Origin: Rickettsia helvetica
GTDB lineage: Bacteria; Pseudomonadota; Alphaproteobacteria; Rickettsiales; Rickettsiaceae
DNA length: 64,000 nt
NCBI RefSeq assembly: GCF_963970025.1
Contig: NZ_OZ018776.1
Span: 496,001 to 560,000, forward strand
Reading direction: 5' to 3'
This document shows, in pieces, positions 47,157-57,700 of the stretch. How positions within the stretch are numbered: the first letter of the stretch is position 1; each line of letters starts with the position of its first letter. The notes under the pieces were generated by a model. The model searched no databases, was not told the DNA's origin, and saw nothing but the letters and a program-made list of their open reading frames with translations. Both the position numbers and the translations under genes were made by a program.

Positions 47157-50100
47157 TTACAAATTAATTTTTAACTTAACAAGTCCCTGATGGCTTTGAT
47201 ATTTTCTATGTGTATAATAATTATACTCAAGTAGAACATTTATATTTTTTCTACTCATAAGTATATTACTACCGATATTATATCCAAGCTTAGGTTGTTT
47301 TGGTATAATAATAATTGTTTCTTGTAATGTTTGTCCTTTAAAAGTCGCTTTTGCATTAACTTTTGTATTTTTATTATTGAAGTGATGCTCAATATTACCG
47401 TACAAACTTGGTGTTAATACTATATTACTTGTAGTCGCTATAGGTTTAAACACTATTTTACCGCCAAGACTACTTTCAAATGATTGATTTGATTTCTTTT
47501 GAATCATCAGATTTTCTATATCTATATTATACTCTTTATAGTTGCTAGCTCTTGAATAATCATATTTAAAACCGATATTAGGGATTAAATATAAATCATA
47601 TTTCATACTATATTTATAATTTAACGAGCTTTCAAAACTTAAATTATTGTTTTGATATTTTCCAATTATATTATTAATACTTTTAGATTTATTCTTAATA
47701 TAATTATGACCGTAAGATGTTATAGCCTGCAACGAGAAACCTTTAATTAGTGCTTTTAGACCGTAAATGCTTAAAAGATGACCGTTAATTGCTGTTTTTC
47801 CTAGTTTTTTATTATATTTAACTTGGGATTCCAAACGGCTATAAGCTATTCCTATAACATCATGACTATTGATAAATTCAGCATCAGCCCCGATAGTTAC
47901 GCCGGTGGTACGACCTTGATATTTTGGAATATTTTTCCAAGCTCCTTGTTTGTTGATACCGTATAAGCCGCTAATCCATACCCCTCTGTTTATACTAGCT
48001 TCTTCATCACCGGCACTTATTGCAGCAACCTTTAATCTATCACTTAAAATATTATAATGAACAGGTTTGTGAAGAGTTGAAGTCGCCTTAACTAATATTG
48101 CTACTTTTCTACTGGTGTCATCAGATACCTGTTGTTTCTGTGTCGCTTCATCTTGTTCTGCAATTTCTTCAGTTTTGAGTGACACATCGATAGCTTTATC
48201 TTCGCTTTCTAAAACTATATCTTTTGTTAATTCTTCTTCCTCTGTTTCTTCTTTTTGTTCAGCTTCTTTGTCTGCTAGACGTTTATGCTCTTGCTCTTGG
48301 CGGTTCTGCTCTTCTTGACACTGACGTTTTGCTTCTTCTTTTTGTTCAGCTTCTTCGTCTGCTAGATGTTTATGCTCTTGCTCTTGGCGGTTCTGCTCTT
48401 CTTGACGCTGACGTTTTGCTTCTTCTTTTTGTTCAGCTTCATCTTCTGCGTTCTTAAACATTGAAGCCATATCCTCTAGACATTCTGCTTCTGCCTTGTC
48501 TGCTAGACGTTTATGCTCTTGCTCTTGGCGGTTCTGCTCTTCTTGACGCTGACGTTCTGCGTTTTCTCTTTGCTGATACTCTGCATCTTGTCTCTGCTGA
48601 CGCTCTGCATCTTGTCTCTGCTGACGCTCTGCATCTTGTCTCTGCTGACGCTCTGCATCTTGTCTTTGCTGATGCTCTGCGTTTTCTCTTTGCTGATACT
48701 CTGCATCTTGTCTTTGCTGACGCTCTGCATCTTGTCTCTGCTGACGCTCTGCATCTTGTCTTTGCTGATGCTCTGCGTTTTCTCTTTGCTGATGCTCTGC
48801 ATCTTGTCTTTGCTGACGTTCTGCGTATTGTCTTTGCTGACGCTCTGCGTTTTCTCTTTGCTGATACTCTGCATCTTGTCTTTGCTGACGCTCTGCGTTT
48901 TCTCTTTGCTGATACTCTGCATCTTGTCTTTGCTGACGCTCTGCGTATTGTCTTTGCTGATGCTCTGCATCTTGTCTTTGCTGACGCTCTGCGTTTTCTC
49001 TTTGCTGATACTCTGCATCTTGTCTTTGCTGACGCTCTGCGTTTTCTCTTTGCTGATACTCTGCATCTTGTCTCTGCTGACGCTCTGCATCTTGTCTTTG
49101 CTGACGCTCTGCATCTTGTCTTTGCTGATGCTCTGCGTTTTCTCTTTGCTGATGCTCTGCGTCTTGTCTTTGCTGACGCTCTGCATCTTGTCTTTGCTGA
49201 TGCTCTGCGTTTTCTCTTTGCTGACGCTCTGCATCTTGTCTTTGCTGACGCTCTGCGTCTTGTCTTTGCTGACGCTCTGCATCTTGTCTTTGCTGATGCT
49301 CTGCGTCTTGTCTTTGCTGACGCTCTGCATCTTGTCTTTGCTGATGCTCTGCGTTTTCTCTTTGCTGATGCTCTGCGTCTTGTCTTTGCTGACGCTCTAC
49401 ATCTTGTCTTTGCTGATGCTCTGCGTTTTCTCTTTGCTGATGCTCTGCGTCTTGTCTTTGCTGACGCTCTGCTGCATCTTGTCTTTGCTGACGCTCTGCG
49501 TCTTGTCTTTGCTGACGCTCTGCATCTTGTCTTTGCTGATGCTCTGCGTTTTCTCTTTGCTGATGCTCTGCGTCTTGTCTTTGCTGACGCTCTGCTGCAT
49601 CTTGTCTTTGCTGACGCTCTACATCTTGTCTTTGCTGATGCTCTGCATCTTGTCTTTGCTGATGCTCTGCGTTTTCTCTTTGCTGATGCTCTGCGTTTTC
49701 TCTTTGCTGATGCTCTGCGTCTTGTCTTTGCTGACGCTCTGCTGCATCTTGTCTTTGCTGACGCTCTGCGTCTTGTCTTTGCTGACGCTCTGCATCTTGT
49801 CTTTGCTGATGCTCTGCGTTTTCTCTTTGCTGATGCTCTGCGTCTTGTCTTTGCTGACGCTCTGCTGCATCTTGTCTTTGCTGACGCTCTACATCTTGTC
49901 TTTGCTGATGCTCTGCATCTTGTCTTTGCTGATGCTCTGCGTTTTCTCTTTGCTGATGCTCTGCGTTTTCTCTTTGCTGATGCTCTGCGTCTTGTCTTTG
50001 CTGACGCTCTGCTGCATCTTGTCTTTGCTGACGCTCTGCGTCTTGTCTTTGCTGACGCTCTGCATCTTGTCTTTGCTGATGCTCTGCGTTTTCTCTTTGC

Positions 50101-53100
50101 TGATGCTCTGCGTCTTGTCTTTGCTGACGCTCTGCTGCATCTTGTCTTTGCTGACGCTCTACATCTTGTCTTTGCTGATGCTCTGCATCTTGTCTTTGCT
50201 GATGCTCTGCATCTTGTCTTTGCTGATGCTCTGCATCTTGTCTTTGCTGATGCTCTGCATCTTGTCTTTGCTGATGCTCTGCATCTTGTCTTTGCTGATG
50301 CTCTGCATCTTGTCTTTGCTGATGCTCTGCGTTTTCTCTTTGCTGATGCTCTGCGTTTTCTCTTTGCTGATGCTCTGCGTTTTCTCTTTGCTGATGCTCT
50401 GCGTCTTGTCTTTGCTGACGCTCTGCTGCATCTTGTCTTTGCTGACGCTCTACATCTTGTCTTTGCTGACGCTCTGCATCTTGTCTTTGCTGATGCTCTG
50501 CGTTTTCTCTTTGCTGACGCTCTGCATCTTGTCTTTGCTGATGCTCTGCATCTTGTCTTTGCTGATGCTCTGCGTCTTCTCTCTGCTGACGCTCTTCCTC
50601 TTGCTTACGCTTCAGGTCTTCTTGACGCTTTGCTTCTGCTTCTTGTTGTTTACGTTCTGCATCTTTTGTTTCAGCATCCTCTAAGTTTTTCTTAGCTTGT
50701 TTTATCTCTTCTTGAGCATTTTCTAACTCTTTTTTTCGTTTTATTGCTTTTTTATCAGCATCAGCATCATCCCAATCATCATCAGAATCATCGTCAGAAC
50801 TATCCACCTTCCTCTGTTGAGCAATTATATGCTTGAGTGTAATATGTTCTAGTTTTTCTTCAGCTTTTTTTAGCCGCTCTTGAGCCACTAATATTTCCTT
50901 AGAAATTAGCGGAATAGATTCTGCATTATCATGTTTATTTTCTTTCTTCTTGTTTAGGTCCTCTAAAGTTATTTCTATTTTTTCTACTGCCTTTTTAACA
51001 TTTGTGACCATTTCATCTACGTACTTTTGAACAAGTTGCTTTCTTTGTTTTGTAACTACGTCTTCTCTTAATCTTTCAGATAATATTTGAAGTTCTTCTT
51101 GTTTTGTTCTAAATTCTGATAAGTCTGTCTTTGATGTAAATTTCCCGAATTTATTTTGTTGGCTCTTTAATGGCTTAATCTCCGCCTCTAGTGTATTTAG
51201 TTTTGTTATTTCTTCCAGTGATAAATAATTCTGCCAATTCTCATCCATATTATCTTGATATTTTTTAGGTATTATTTTAAATGCTTGGACTGAATTCTCT
51301 ATTAGCTCTTTCCCTTTGTCTCTTACTAAGGTTAGTTGATCTTCAACTCCTTTTAAATATCCTTGGCATGTTGTTGCATTTTTTATTATATTGTCTTTTA
51401 GTAGACTACTCATTTCACTAGATTTTCTTGTTGCAGCGTTAACTGCTTGCTCTAATTCCTGATTTGCTTTTATTATTTTGTCAATATCGTTATTATTCTT
51501 ATCCTGTGCATGATTATCCTCTTTCCATTTTTGATTATTCTCATCCTGTGCATTCTGATTATCATTTTGGCTATCTGGATTATGCATATTTTGTCTAACC
51601 CTATTCCACACATTCCAATTTGCTGCTGTTTCTTGCTTTCTTCTTGCTAGCTGTTCTTCTATTGTTTCTTGATTTATATATTTCCTTTGTGCAAGCACTT
51701 TCTTTAGTCCATCTAATAAAGGATCATCTTTGGTTCTTTCTTTTAGTCTTTGACTTTTGTCTTGTTTTCGCTCTCTTTCTATTTTGCTTATAAGAACTTT
51801 GCGTATCCTTATATTATGAGTCAATACATTTAAGATCAACCCTTGTTGTTCTGGAGTAGTGTTTTCTAAACCTTTTTCTAAAGCTTTATTTACAGTTTCA
51901 TTACTTGTATTGCCATCAATATATACTATAGCTTTGGTTAAATTTTTTATTAAATCTGTTTCTTTATATTTTTGTAATATTCTAGTTAAATCTTGTTCAG
52001 TTATCGTACCATCATCTTGGAGAAAAATTTTCTCTAAGATTTTATTATTTAAGCTATCTATTAGCTCTCTTACTTCTTTTTTTGAAAAAGGAACGTTTTT
52101 TAAGTTTGTGTTGATCTTATTTTCATCAAGTATAAAACCTACTAATTGCTTGCTTGAAATTTTATCTAACTTCGTAGATAATTTTTTTAGTGTATCTTTT
52201 AATATTGCTTTACTGTGTCCACCTAAAATTTCAGAATGGTCATTTATAAATTTCAATTGTCCTAATATATCACCCTGTTTACTTAAAATTTTAGGTAATT
52301 CTTTAGGTAATTTTTTTGATATATCTGTTGATGCCGTCTTACCGTACGCACCTAAAATTTCAGAATGGTCATTTATAAATTTCAATTGTCCTAATATATC
52401 ACCCTGTTTACTTAAAATTTTAGGTAATTCTTTAGGTAATTTTTTTGATATATCTGTTGATGCCGTCTTACCGTACGCACCTAAAATTCTAGAATTTTCA
52501 TTTATAAATTTCAATTGTCCTAATATATCACCCTGTTTACTTAAAATTTCTTGTTTCCTTTGTGCATCTAGTTGCTCTAATGATAAAAGACGTAATGTTG
52601 CTTCTTCTAGACTTTCTTCAAAGAGCTTATTATCTAAAAAATCTCCTGTTTTTTGGTTATTTATACTTATAAACTGGGCTATATAAGGATCTTGTATAAG
52701 CTCTTTATATTTTTCTTTTGCCTCACCTAAGATTACATCATCTTTCTTACTAAAAAGAGCAAGAATTTTGTCTGCATCAGCGGTAAGATTCTTAAGTGTT
52801 AATTCATCGCGTATAAGAGATGTTATATTCTTTGAAAATTCTATCTTTAAATTTTGTTGACCAGCATTCGGATTAATTAATTCAGCGTATTTTTTACCAA
52901 ATTCTCCAGTAGGGATAGATACTTCTAGCGATTGGGGAGGAGGTGTTTTTATGCTACTAGTAGTATGACTTTTATTGTTATGTTGCGATTGATCGCCCTT
53001 AGAATTGTGTCTTGATTGATTCATTGGGGATTTAAAGTTTTTTAAACCTTCTATGGGTGGAGGTGGAGGTGGAGGAAGTGAACCGTTGGTTGCTTCTGAA

Positions 53101-53183
53101 CCGGTGGTCAATAAATTTATTGATATACTAATAACAACAGAGTATGTTAACAATACTGATTTTAATTTGCCTGTTATACTCAT
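47157..53183 (-). CDS. sca2: Sca2-type autotransporter with a repeat-expanded passenger domain
   Basis: This intact 2008-aa protein has, in order: a signal peptide (about 1-32); a proline run followed by IEGLKNF at about 38-50; a helical segment (about 90-200) similar to part of the classical Sca2 passenger (ADADKILALFS, EAKEKYKELIQDPYI); three 43-residue repeats (about 209-335, core QGDILGQLKFIN); coiled coils; an acidic SSDDDSDDDWDDAD cluster near 794; about 85 units of QQRQDAEH-type 8-mers (about 864-1544); three RQEEQNRQEQEHK repeats; the Sca2 linker (LESEDKAIDVS, VAILVKATSTLHKPVHYN); and the C-terminal beta-barrel (about 1725-2008). Classical Sca2 is a surface formin mimic that polymerises actin tails; this passenger is largely different, so its activity is unknown. 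I call it Sca2-type because of linker and barrel. Confidence 0.82.
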   Translation of the reverse strand: MSITGKLKSVLLTYSVVISISINLLTTGSEATNGSLPPPPPPPIEGLKNFKSPMNQSRHNSKGDQSQHNNKSHTTSSIKTPPPQSLEVSIPTGEFGKKYAELINPNAGQQNLKIEFSKNITSLIRDELTLKNLTADADKILALFSKKDDVILGEAKEKYKELIQDPYIAQFISINNQKTGDFLDNKLFEESLEEATLRLLSLEQLDAQRKQEILSKQGDILGQLKFINENSRILGAYGKTASTDISKKLPKELPKILSKQGDILGQLKFINDHSEILGAYGKTASTDISKKLPKELPKILSKQGDILGQLKFINDHSEILGGHSKAILKDTLKKLSTKLDKISSKQLVGFILDENKINTNLKNVPFSKKEVRELIDSLNNKILEKIFLQDDGTITEQDLTRILQKYKETDLIKNLTKAIVYIDGNTSNETVNKALEKGLENTTPEQQGLILNVLTHNIRIRKVLISKIERERKQDKSQRLKERTKDDPLLDGLKKVLAQRKYINQETIEEQLARRKQETAANWNVWNRVRQNMHNPDSQNDNQNAQDENNQKWKEDNHAQDKNNNDIDKIIKANQELEQAVNAATRKSSEMSSLLKDNIIKNATTCQGYLKGVEDQLTLVRDKGKELIENSVQAFKIIPKKYQDNMDENWQNYLSLEEITKLNTLEAEIKPLKSQQNKFGKFTSKTDLSEFRTKQEELQILSERLREDVVTKQRKQLVQKYVDEMVTNVKKAVEKIEITLEDLNKKKENKHDNAESIPLISKEILVAQERLKKAEEKLEHITLKHIIAQQRKVDSSDDDSDDDWDDADADKKAIKRKKELENAQEEIKQAKKNLEDAETKDAERKQQEAEAKRQEDLKRKQEEERQQREDAEHQQRQDAEHQQRQDAERQQRENAEHQQRQDAERQQRQDVERQQRQDAAERQQRQDAEHQQRENAEHQQRENAEHQQRENAEHQQRQDAEHQQRQDAEHQQRQDAEHQQRQDAEHQQRQDAEHQQRQDAEHQQRQDVERQQRQDAAERQQRQDAEHQQRENAEHQQRQDAERQQRQDAERQQRQDAAERQQRQDAEHQQRENAEHQQRENAEHQQRQDAEHQQRQDVERQQRQDAAERQQRQDAEHQQRENAEHQQRQDAERQQRQDAERQQRQDAAERQQRQDAEHQQRENAEHQQRENAEHQQRQDAEHQQRQDVERQQRQDAAERQQRQDAEHQQRENAEHQQRQDAERQQRQDAERQQRQDAAERQQRQDAEHQQRENAEHQQRQDVERQQRQDAEHQQRENAEHQQRQDAERQQRQDAEHQQRQDAERQQRQDAERQQRQDAERQQRENAEHQQRQDAERQQRQDAEHQQRENAEHQQRQDAERQQRQDAERQQRQDAEYQQRENAERQQRQDAEYQQRENAERQQRQDAEHQQRQYAERQQRQDAEYQQRENAERQQRQDAEYQQRENAERQQRQYAERQQRQDAEHQQRENAEHQQRQDAERQQRQDAERQQRQDAEYQQRENAEHQQRQDAERQQRQDAERQQRQDAERQQRQDAEYQQRENAERQRQEEQNRQEQEHKRLADKAEAECLEDMASMFKNAEDEAEQKEEAKRQRQEEQNRQEQEHKHLADEEAEQKEEAKRQCQEEQNRQEQEHKRLADKEAEQKEETEEEELTKDIVLESEDKAIDVSLKTEEIAEQDEATQKQQVSDDTSRKVAILVKATSTLHKPVHYNILSDRLKVAAISAGDEEASINRGVWISGLYGINKQGAWKNIPKYQGRTTGVTIGADAEFINSHDVIGIAYSRLESQVKYNKKLGKTAINGHLLSIYGLKALIKGFSLQAITSYGHNYIKNKSKSINNIIGKYQNNNLSFESSLNYKYSMKYDLYLIPNIGFKYDYSRASNYKEYNIDIENLMIQKKSNQSFESSLGGKIVFKPIATTSNIVLTPSLYGNIEHHFNNKNTKVNAKATFKGQTLQETIIIIPKQPKLGYNIGSNILMSRKNINVLLEYNYYTHRKYQSHQGLVKLKINL
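48553..50592. repeat. 24/27-bp tandem repeat array with 270-bp higher-order units
   Basis: About 85 units based on 'gctctgcatcttgtctttgctgat' (on the plus strand, in two parts: 'gctctgcatcttg' and 'tctttgctgat'), coding QQRQDAEH or QQRENAEH. Some units have an extra codon (QQRQDAAER). Around 49397-50431 the same variant pattern recurs every 270 bp, a higher-order repeat. All unit lengths are multiples of three, so the frame is preserved. Several other frames stay open too. Confidence 0.95.
52222..52556. repeat. 129-bp tandem repeat, about 2.6 copies
   Basis: 'cctaaaatttcagaatggtc' starts at 52222 and 52351, and a variant at 52480, exactly 129 bp apart. The first two units are nearly identical. 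They encode the 43-residue repeats of the autotransporter passenger. Confidence 0.93.
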
Positions 53184-53344
53184 TAACTTAATCTCAATGA
53201 TTATTTTTTAATATATGAACAAGGCGAGTTATATAACATTTATTAATATTTATCAAGAAAAACATTACTTTTTATTAATATATTGGTTAAATTAAAAATA
53301 ATTGTTGCATCAATTAGAAGATAAGTTAGGAAGATTGAGCAAAC

Positions 53345-53364
53345 TATACTCGATGAACTTGAAA
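53345..53364. repeat. Left part of a palindromic element split by the insertion sequence
   Basis: 'tatactcgatgaacttgaaa' is the left arm of the family seen at 25147 and 28208. The rest resumes at 54591 after the insertion. Confidence 0.75.
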
Positions 53365-54590
53365 TGTACTAGTTAGGAGTTGATCTGACAGTATTGAGTA
53401 ATCAGGCAGCTTGATAAGTTAAGGTCAAGTTGTCTGATATTGTCTCTATATTATCAATATTTTTATTAATTGCAATATAAAGAGAATCTTTAAAAGTTTG
53501 CATTGGCGTTTTACCGTAACAATGTTTACCTGAATGAGTTCTTTCATTATTATAACCTACAAGCCAGTTATCTATATCAGTTTGTAGCTCTTCTAATGTA
53601 GAATAAAACTTTTTGCGGAATAAAATGTGATAACATTCTTCTTGCATAGTTGTGTGGAATCGTTCACATATCCCATTAGTTTGAGGACTATAGGCTTTAG
53701 TTTTAGAATGATCTATATTTTCAATACCAAGATATAACTGATAAGCATGATGCTCAGGCTTGCCACAATACTCCGTTCCTCTATCTGTTAATATCCGAAC
53801 CAGAGGAATATTATAGCTTTCAAAAAATGGTATAACCCTATCGTTAAGATGGTCTGCACTCGTTATAGCTGTTTTTTCTGTATAAAGTTTACAAATAGCA
53901 ATAGAATAAGTATCAACGAAAGTTTGCTGATAAATACGTCCTATACCTTTTATATTCCCTACATAATAGGTATCTTGAGAACCAAGATAACCGGGATGTA
54001 AACTCTCAATCTCACCGCTTGCTTCACGTTTGTTTTTTACTTTTTCAAGAGCTGTTAACTGTATATCATTTAGAATAATACCGTCGCTTGCTACCTTATT
54101 TTCTAAAGCTTTTAAGCGTTTCTTAAAATTTTCTAAATCATGACGAAGCCAAACTGATCTTACGCCTCCTCCTGAAATAATTATTCCTTTCTTGCGTAGC
54201 TCATTAGCTGTACGTTCTTGACCATAAGCGGGATATTCAACTGCAATATTAACTATAGCATCTTCAACACTTGCTGGTACTCGGTTCTTTAAACAAGGCT
54301 TTCTTCTGCTCATCTCATATAGCGCTTCTTCTCCACCTTGTTCATGAAGCTCTTTATAGCGGTAAAATGTATCTCGGCTATAACCCATTACTTTACATGC
54401 TTGCGATACGTTACCTAGTTGTTCTGCTAGTTGTAATAAACCAATTCTTGGCTTTATTATTTTTTGTTGGTATATTGTCATCTGACAGTCTCCTTTTTTT
54501 AGAGGTTGTTAAATTTTTGCCGGGTACGAGTATATCTTTTTTTTTGTACCCAACAACTTCTTACTGTCAGATCAACTCCTAACTAGTACA
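53365..54590 (-). mobile_element. Insertion sequence, IS481-like (ISRpe1-type), copy 2
   Basis: 1226 bp with the same ends as copy 1 (22846-24071), flanked by the 8-bp direct repeat 'acttgaaa' (53357-53364 and 54591-54598). One base differs from copy 1. It inserted into a palindromic element between the two Sca2-type genes. Confidence 0.92.
53402..54481 (-). CDS. Transposase of the IS481-like element, copy 2
   Basis: This 359-aa transposase has a protein sequence identical to the copy at 22883: HTH (LGNVSQACKVMGYSRDTFYR), then DDE residues in QQTFVDTYS, VRILTDRGTEYCG and NGICERFHTTMQEE. It is intact and probably active. It separates the two Sca2-type autotransporter genes and offers, with copy 1, 1.2 kb of homology for recombination across about 30 kb in direct orientation. 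Confidence 0.92.
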   Translation of the reverse strand: MTIYQQKIIKPRIGLLQLAEQLGNVSQACKVMGYSRDTFYRYKELHEQGGEEALYEMSRRKPCLKNRVPASVEDAIVNIAVEYPAYGQERTANELRKKGIIISGGGVRSVWLRHDLENFKKRLKALENKVASDGIILNDIQLTALEKVKNKREASGEIESLHPGYLGSQDTYYVGNIKGIGRIYQQTFVDTYSIAICKLYTEKTAITSADHLNDRVIPFFESYNIPLVRILTDRGTEYCGKPEHHAYQLYLGIENIDHSKTKAYSPQTNGICERFHTTMQEECYHILFRKKFYSTLEELQTDIDNWLVGYNNERTHSGKHCYGKTPMQTFKDSLYIAINKNIDNIETISDNLTLTYQAA

Positions 54591-54705
54591 ACTTGAAAAA
54601 TTGGTTACAATGTCTTTGTAAGTCCTCGGATGCTGAACGTTTAATATACGCTCCGCTCCTCGGCTTACAGACTCCTTGCTATTTTCCAAGTTGTATCGAA
54701 GTATA
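54591..54705. repeat. Right part of the split palindromic element
   Basis: 'acttgaaaaattggttacaa' continues the left arm after the duplicated target. The element ends 'attttccaagttgtatcgaa', inverse to 'cgatgaacttgaaaa'. Confidence 0.75.
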
Positions 54706-54751
54706 TTCAACCACTAATAAGCTAAAATCCTATAACGGTTGAGTAATAGCT

Positions 54752-57700
54752 TTACAAATTAATTTTTAACTTAACAAGTCCCTGATGGCTTTGATATTTT
54801 CTATGTGTATAATAATTATACTCAAGTAGAACATTTATATTTTTTCTACTCATAAGTATATTACTACCGATATTATATCCAAGCTTAGGTTGTTTTGGTA
54901 TAATAATAATTGTTTCTTGTAATGTTTGTCCTTTAAAAGTCGCTTTTGCATTAACTTTTGTATTTTTATTATTGAAGTGATGCTCAATATTACCGTACAA
55001 ACTTGGTGTTAATACTATATTACTTGTAGTCGCTATAGGTTTAAACACTATTTTACCGCCAAGACTACTTTCAAATGATTGATTTGATTTCTTTTGAATC
55101 ATCAGATTTTCTATATCTATATTATACTCTTTATAGTTGCTAGCTCTTGAATAATCATATTTAAAACCGATATTAGGGATTAAATATAAATCATATTTCA
55201 TACTATATTTATAATTTAACGAGCTTTCAAAACTTAAATTATTGTTTTGATATTTTCCAATTATATTATTAATACTTTTAGATTTATTCTTAATATAATT
55301 ATGACCGTAAGATGTTATAGCCTGCAACGAGAAACCTTTAATTAGTGCTTTTAGACCGTAAATGCTTAAAAGATGACCGTTAATTGCTGTTTTTCCTAGT
55401 TTTTTATTATATTTAACTTGGGATTCCAAACGGCTATAAGCTATTCCTATAACATCATGACTATTGATAAATTCAGCATCAGCCCCGATAGTTACGCCGG
55501 TGGTACGACCTTGATATTTTGGAATATTTTTCCAAGCTCCTTGTTTGTTGATACCGTATAAGCCGCTAATCCATACCCCTCTGTTTATACTAGCTTCTTC
55601 ATCACTAGATCTTAATGCCAGAAGTGATCTTTTGTCATCTTGATGATTTATAATTTTCGCTATCGTTAGAATTTGATAACATCATTGATGAAGTGGTTTT
55701 TGAATCCGATGTTTCTAACTTTTTATTGCTATCTTCATGTTGTGTATAATCCTTTGTTGAGGATTCGTCATTTGTAGCTTCGTTTTCTTGTTGGAATAAT
55801 CGTAATTGTTTCAGATCTAAACGTCCTACTTGCTTTTCGTTGTTACTATTTTCTGATTGAACATCACTACCGTATTTTTGTTCTAGTTCAGTAGACTCTG
55901 CTAGTAATTGTTCAACAAATAAAAACAATTCTTTATCTTTTGCTAACTCTAAAAGTTTGGATTTATAAATATTATGTACTTCTTGCCCTATTTCAGTTCT
56001 AGGACCTATAAAGCTAGAGTGCATAGTGTTGACTGCTTCTTGGATTTTTACAAAATACTTATTATTTTGATGAACTTTAGATAAATTTTTTGAATGCTCA
56101 AATGCTACTGATTCCATTATAGCTTTTTAAATAAATCGGCATCAGAGTATTTTGCTTTATGTCCTGCTGATTTTTGTCCTGATAAAGCAAATTCTTTATA
56201 TCTTACAGCTATATCGGAGCTAAAGTTATAAATTTTTGGAGTTATTTTAAAAGTAGATGTATTTGCGTTTAATTTAGTAATTCTACTTATCCAATCTTTA
56301 GTAATCCCTAAACTTATTAGATAAGTTAATTCCAAATCTTTTGAACTAGGCGGTGGCAGTGGTGGCATGTTTCCGGTATGGATGTGTTTTTTAGTTTTTT
56401 CTTGCGAGTACTCTTTAAGAGCTTTTAATATTTAATTCAAGTTTAATAGGTCTCTTTAATTCTTCAGATATTTTTACATGACGATAATAAAATACGTTTT
56501 ACTGCATCATCAGTGTCTTCATTGAAAAGATTTTTAAGTATCTCTTCGCTTGTTGTTGCTTTCTTACCATTTACGGTTATATCTTGTATATACGGGTCTT
56601 GAACAAGTTTGTTAAAAGCTTCTTTAGCTTTTTCTTCGATTTCAAGGGTTGAAATGCTAAATAAATTTACAAGAGTTTTCTCGTCAGCTCCTTGGTTGGC
56701 GTATAATTCTGTTTAATATTTGACGTATAACATTTGTAATGTCATATTTTCTTTTTATAAGCTGATCTTGTAAATCATCAGCTTTTTTACCTCCTGTCTC
56801 AGCTCTATATTCTATATATAGTTTGGCATAAGCTGTCTCTGGCTTGCTTCTTTCTGTGCTGGTTGCACTAGAGGTTGAAGTGGCGCTTTTAGTTGAACAG
56901 TAGTATTACGAGTAAACTGAGTATATTCTGCTTGTAACTTATTTAAATCAAAATTGTTAGAGTTGCTACTAAAGCCTTGAGAATTTAAGGGAGGTGGTGG
57001 GGGTGGCATACTCCCATTTAGCGGTAGAGGTGGTGGATTCGGAATGCCGCTTTGTGTTTGTTCTAAATTATTTGTATTATTACCTACTGCTAACCCTAAA
57101 ATTTTATTGGTTTCATTACTTAGTACGTTACTATCGGATAATATTACTTTAATTACTGAATTTAATGTTTGTTTATTTACTTCTTTGGCTAGTTTAATCA
57201 TATCGTCTTTAGTTAAACTATCTATTATTAGCCCTTTATTTTTTAGTTCTATATTTATTTCTTCTACTATTTCCGATGTTAAAATATAGACGCTTTTTAT
57301 AATATGTGGTTGCATTTTGTTTTATAACTCTAATTGCAGAGCTAAAAATTTTTCTACTGAACTCTTATCTTTACTTGCTGCTAGTTTGATAAAATCTAAT
57401 CGTGCCTTTTCCTCAAATTGACTATTAGATATATTTCGTGTTGCATAGTCTTTAATTCTTTCAGCAAATTTAGTTTTTTCTTCAGAAGAACTATTTTCTA
57501 ATAATTCTTTTAGAATAGGTCTATTTTTAACGTCAATATTGGTATTGAAATCTAATTACTCCTTATCGTTGCTAAATAATACTTTTTGAATAGTATCATC
57601 ATTAAAATCACTGAAGATAGTATTTACTGCTTCTTTTTTATAACTACTATCTACTTTCAGATTTAATGCTGCTACAGGATCTGTTTTAATAAGATTTTTA

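Noticed and set aside
48461..50695. Very long open frames of over 700 codons on the plus strand and several shorter minus-strand frames through the repeat array
   Set aside because: They arise because a 24-bp repeat without stops keeps all copies open in several frames. Their products (repeated ADALHLVF or LLTLCILS) are low-complexity with no start signals, and the minus-strand autotransporter frame explains the region.
51859..52686. A 275-codon plus-strand frame antisense to the autotransporter
   Set aside because: It is an antisense shadow of the coding repeats, with no ribosome-binding site and a composition typical of reversed Lys/Asn-rich frames.
47156..55605. Identical barrel ends considered as a possible assembly artefact
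   Set aside because: The flanks differ on both sides and the pseudogene copy has a specific linker deletion at the junction, so a real duplication is more likely; long reads are still needed to be certain.
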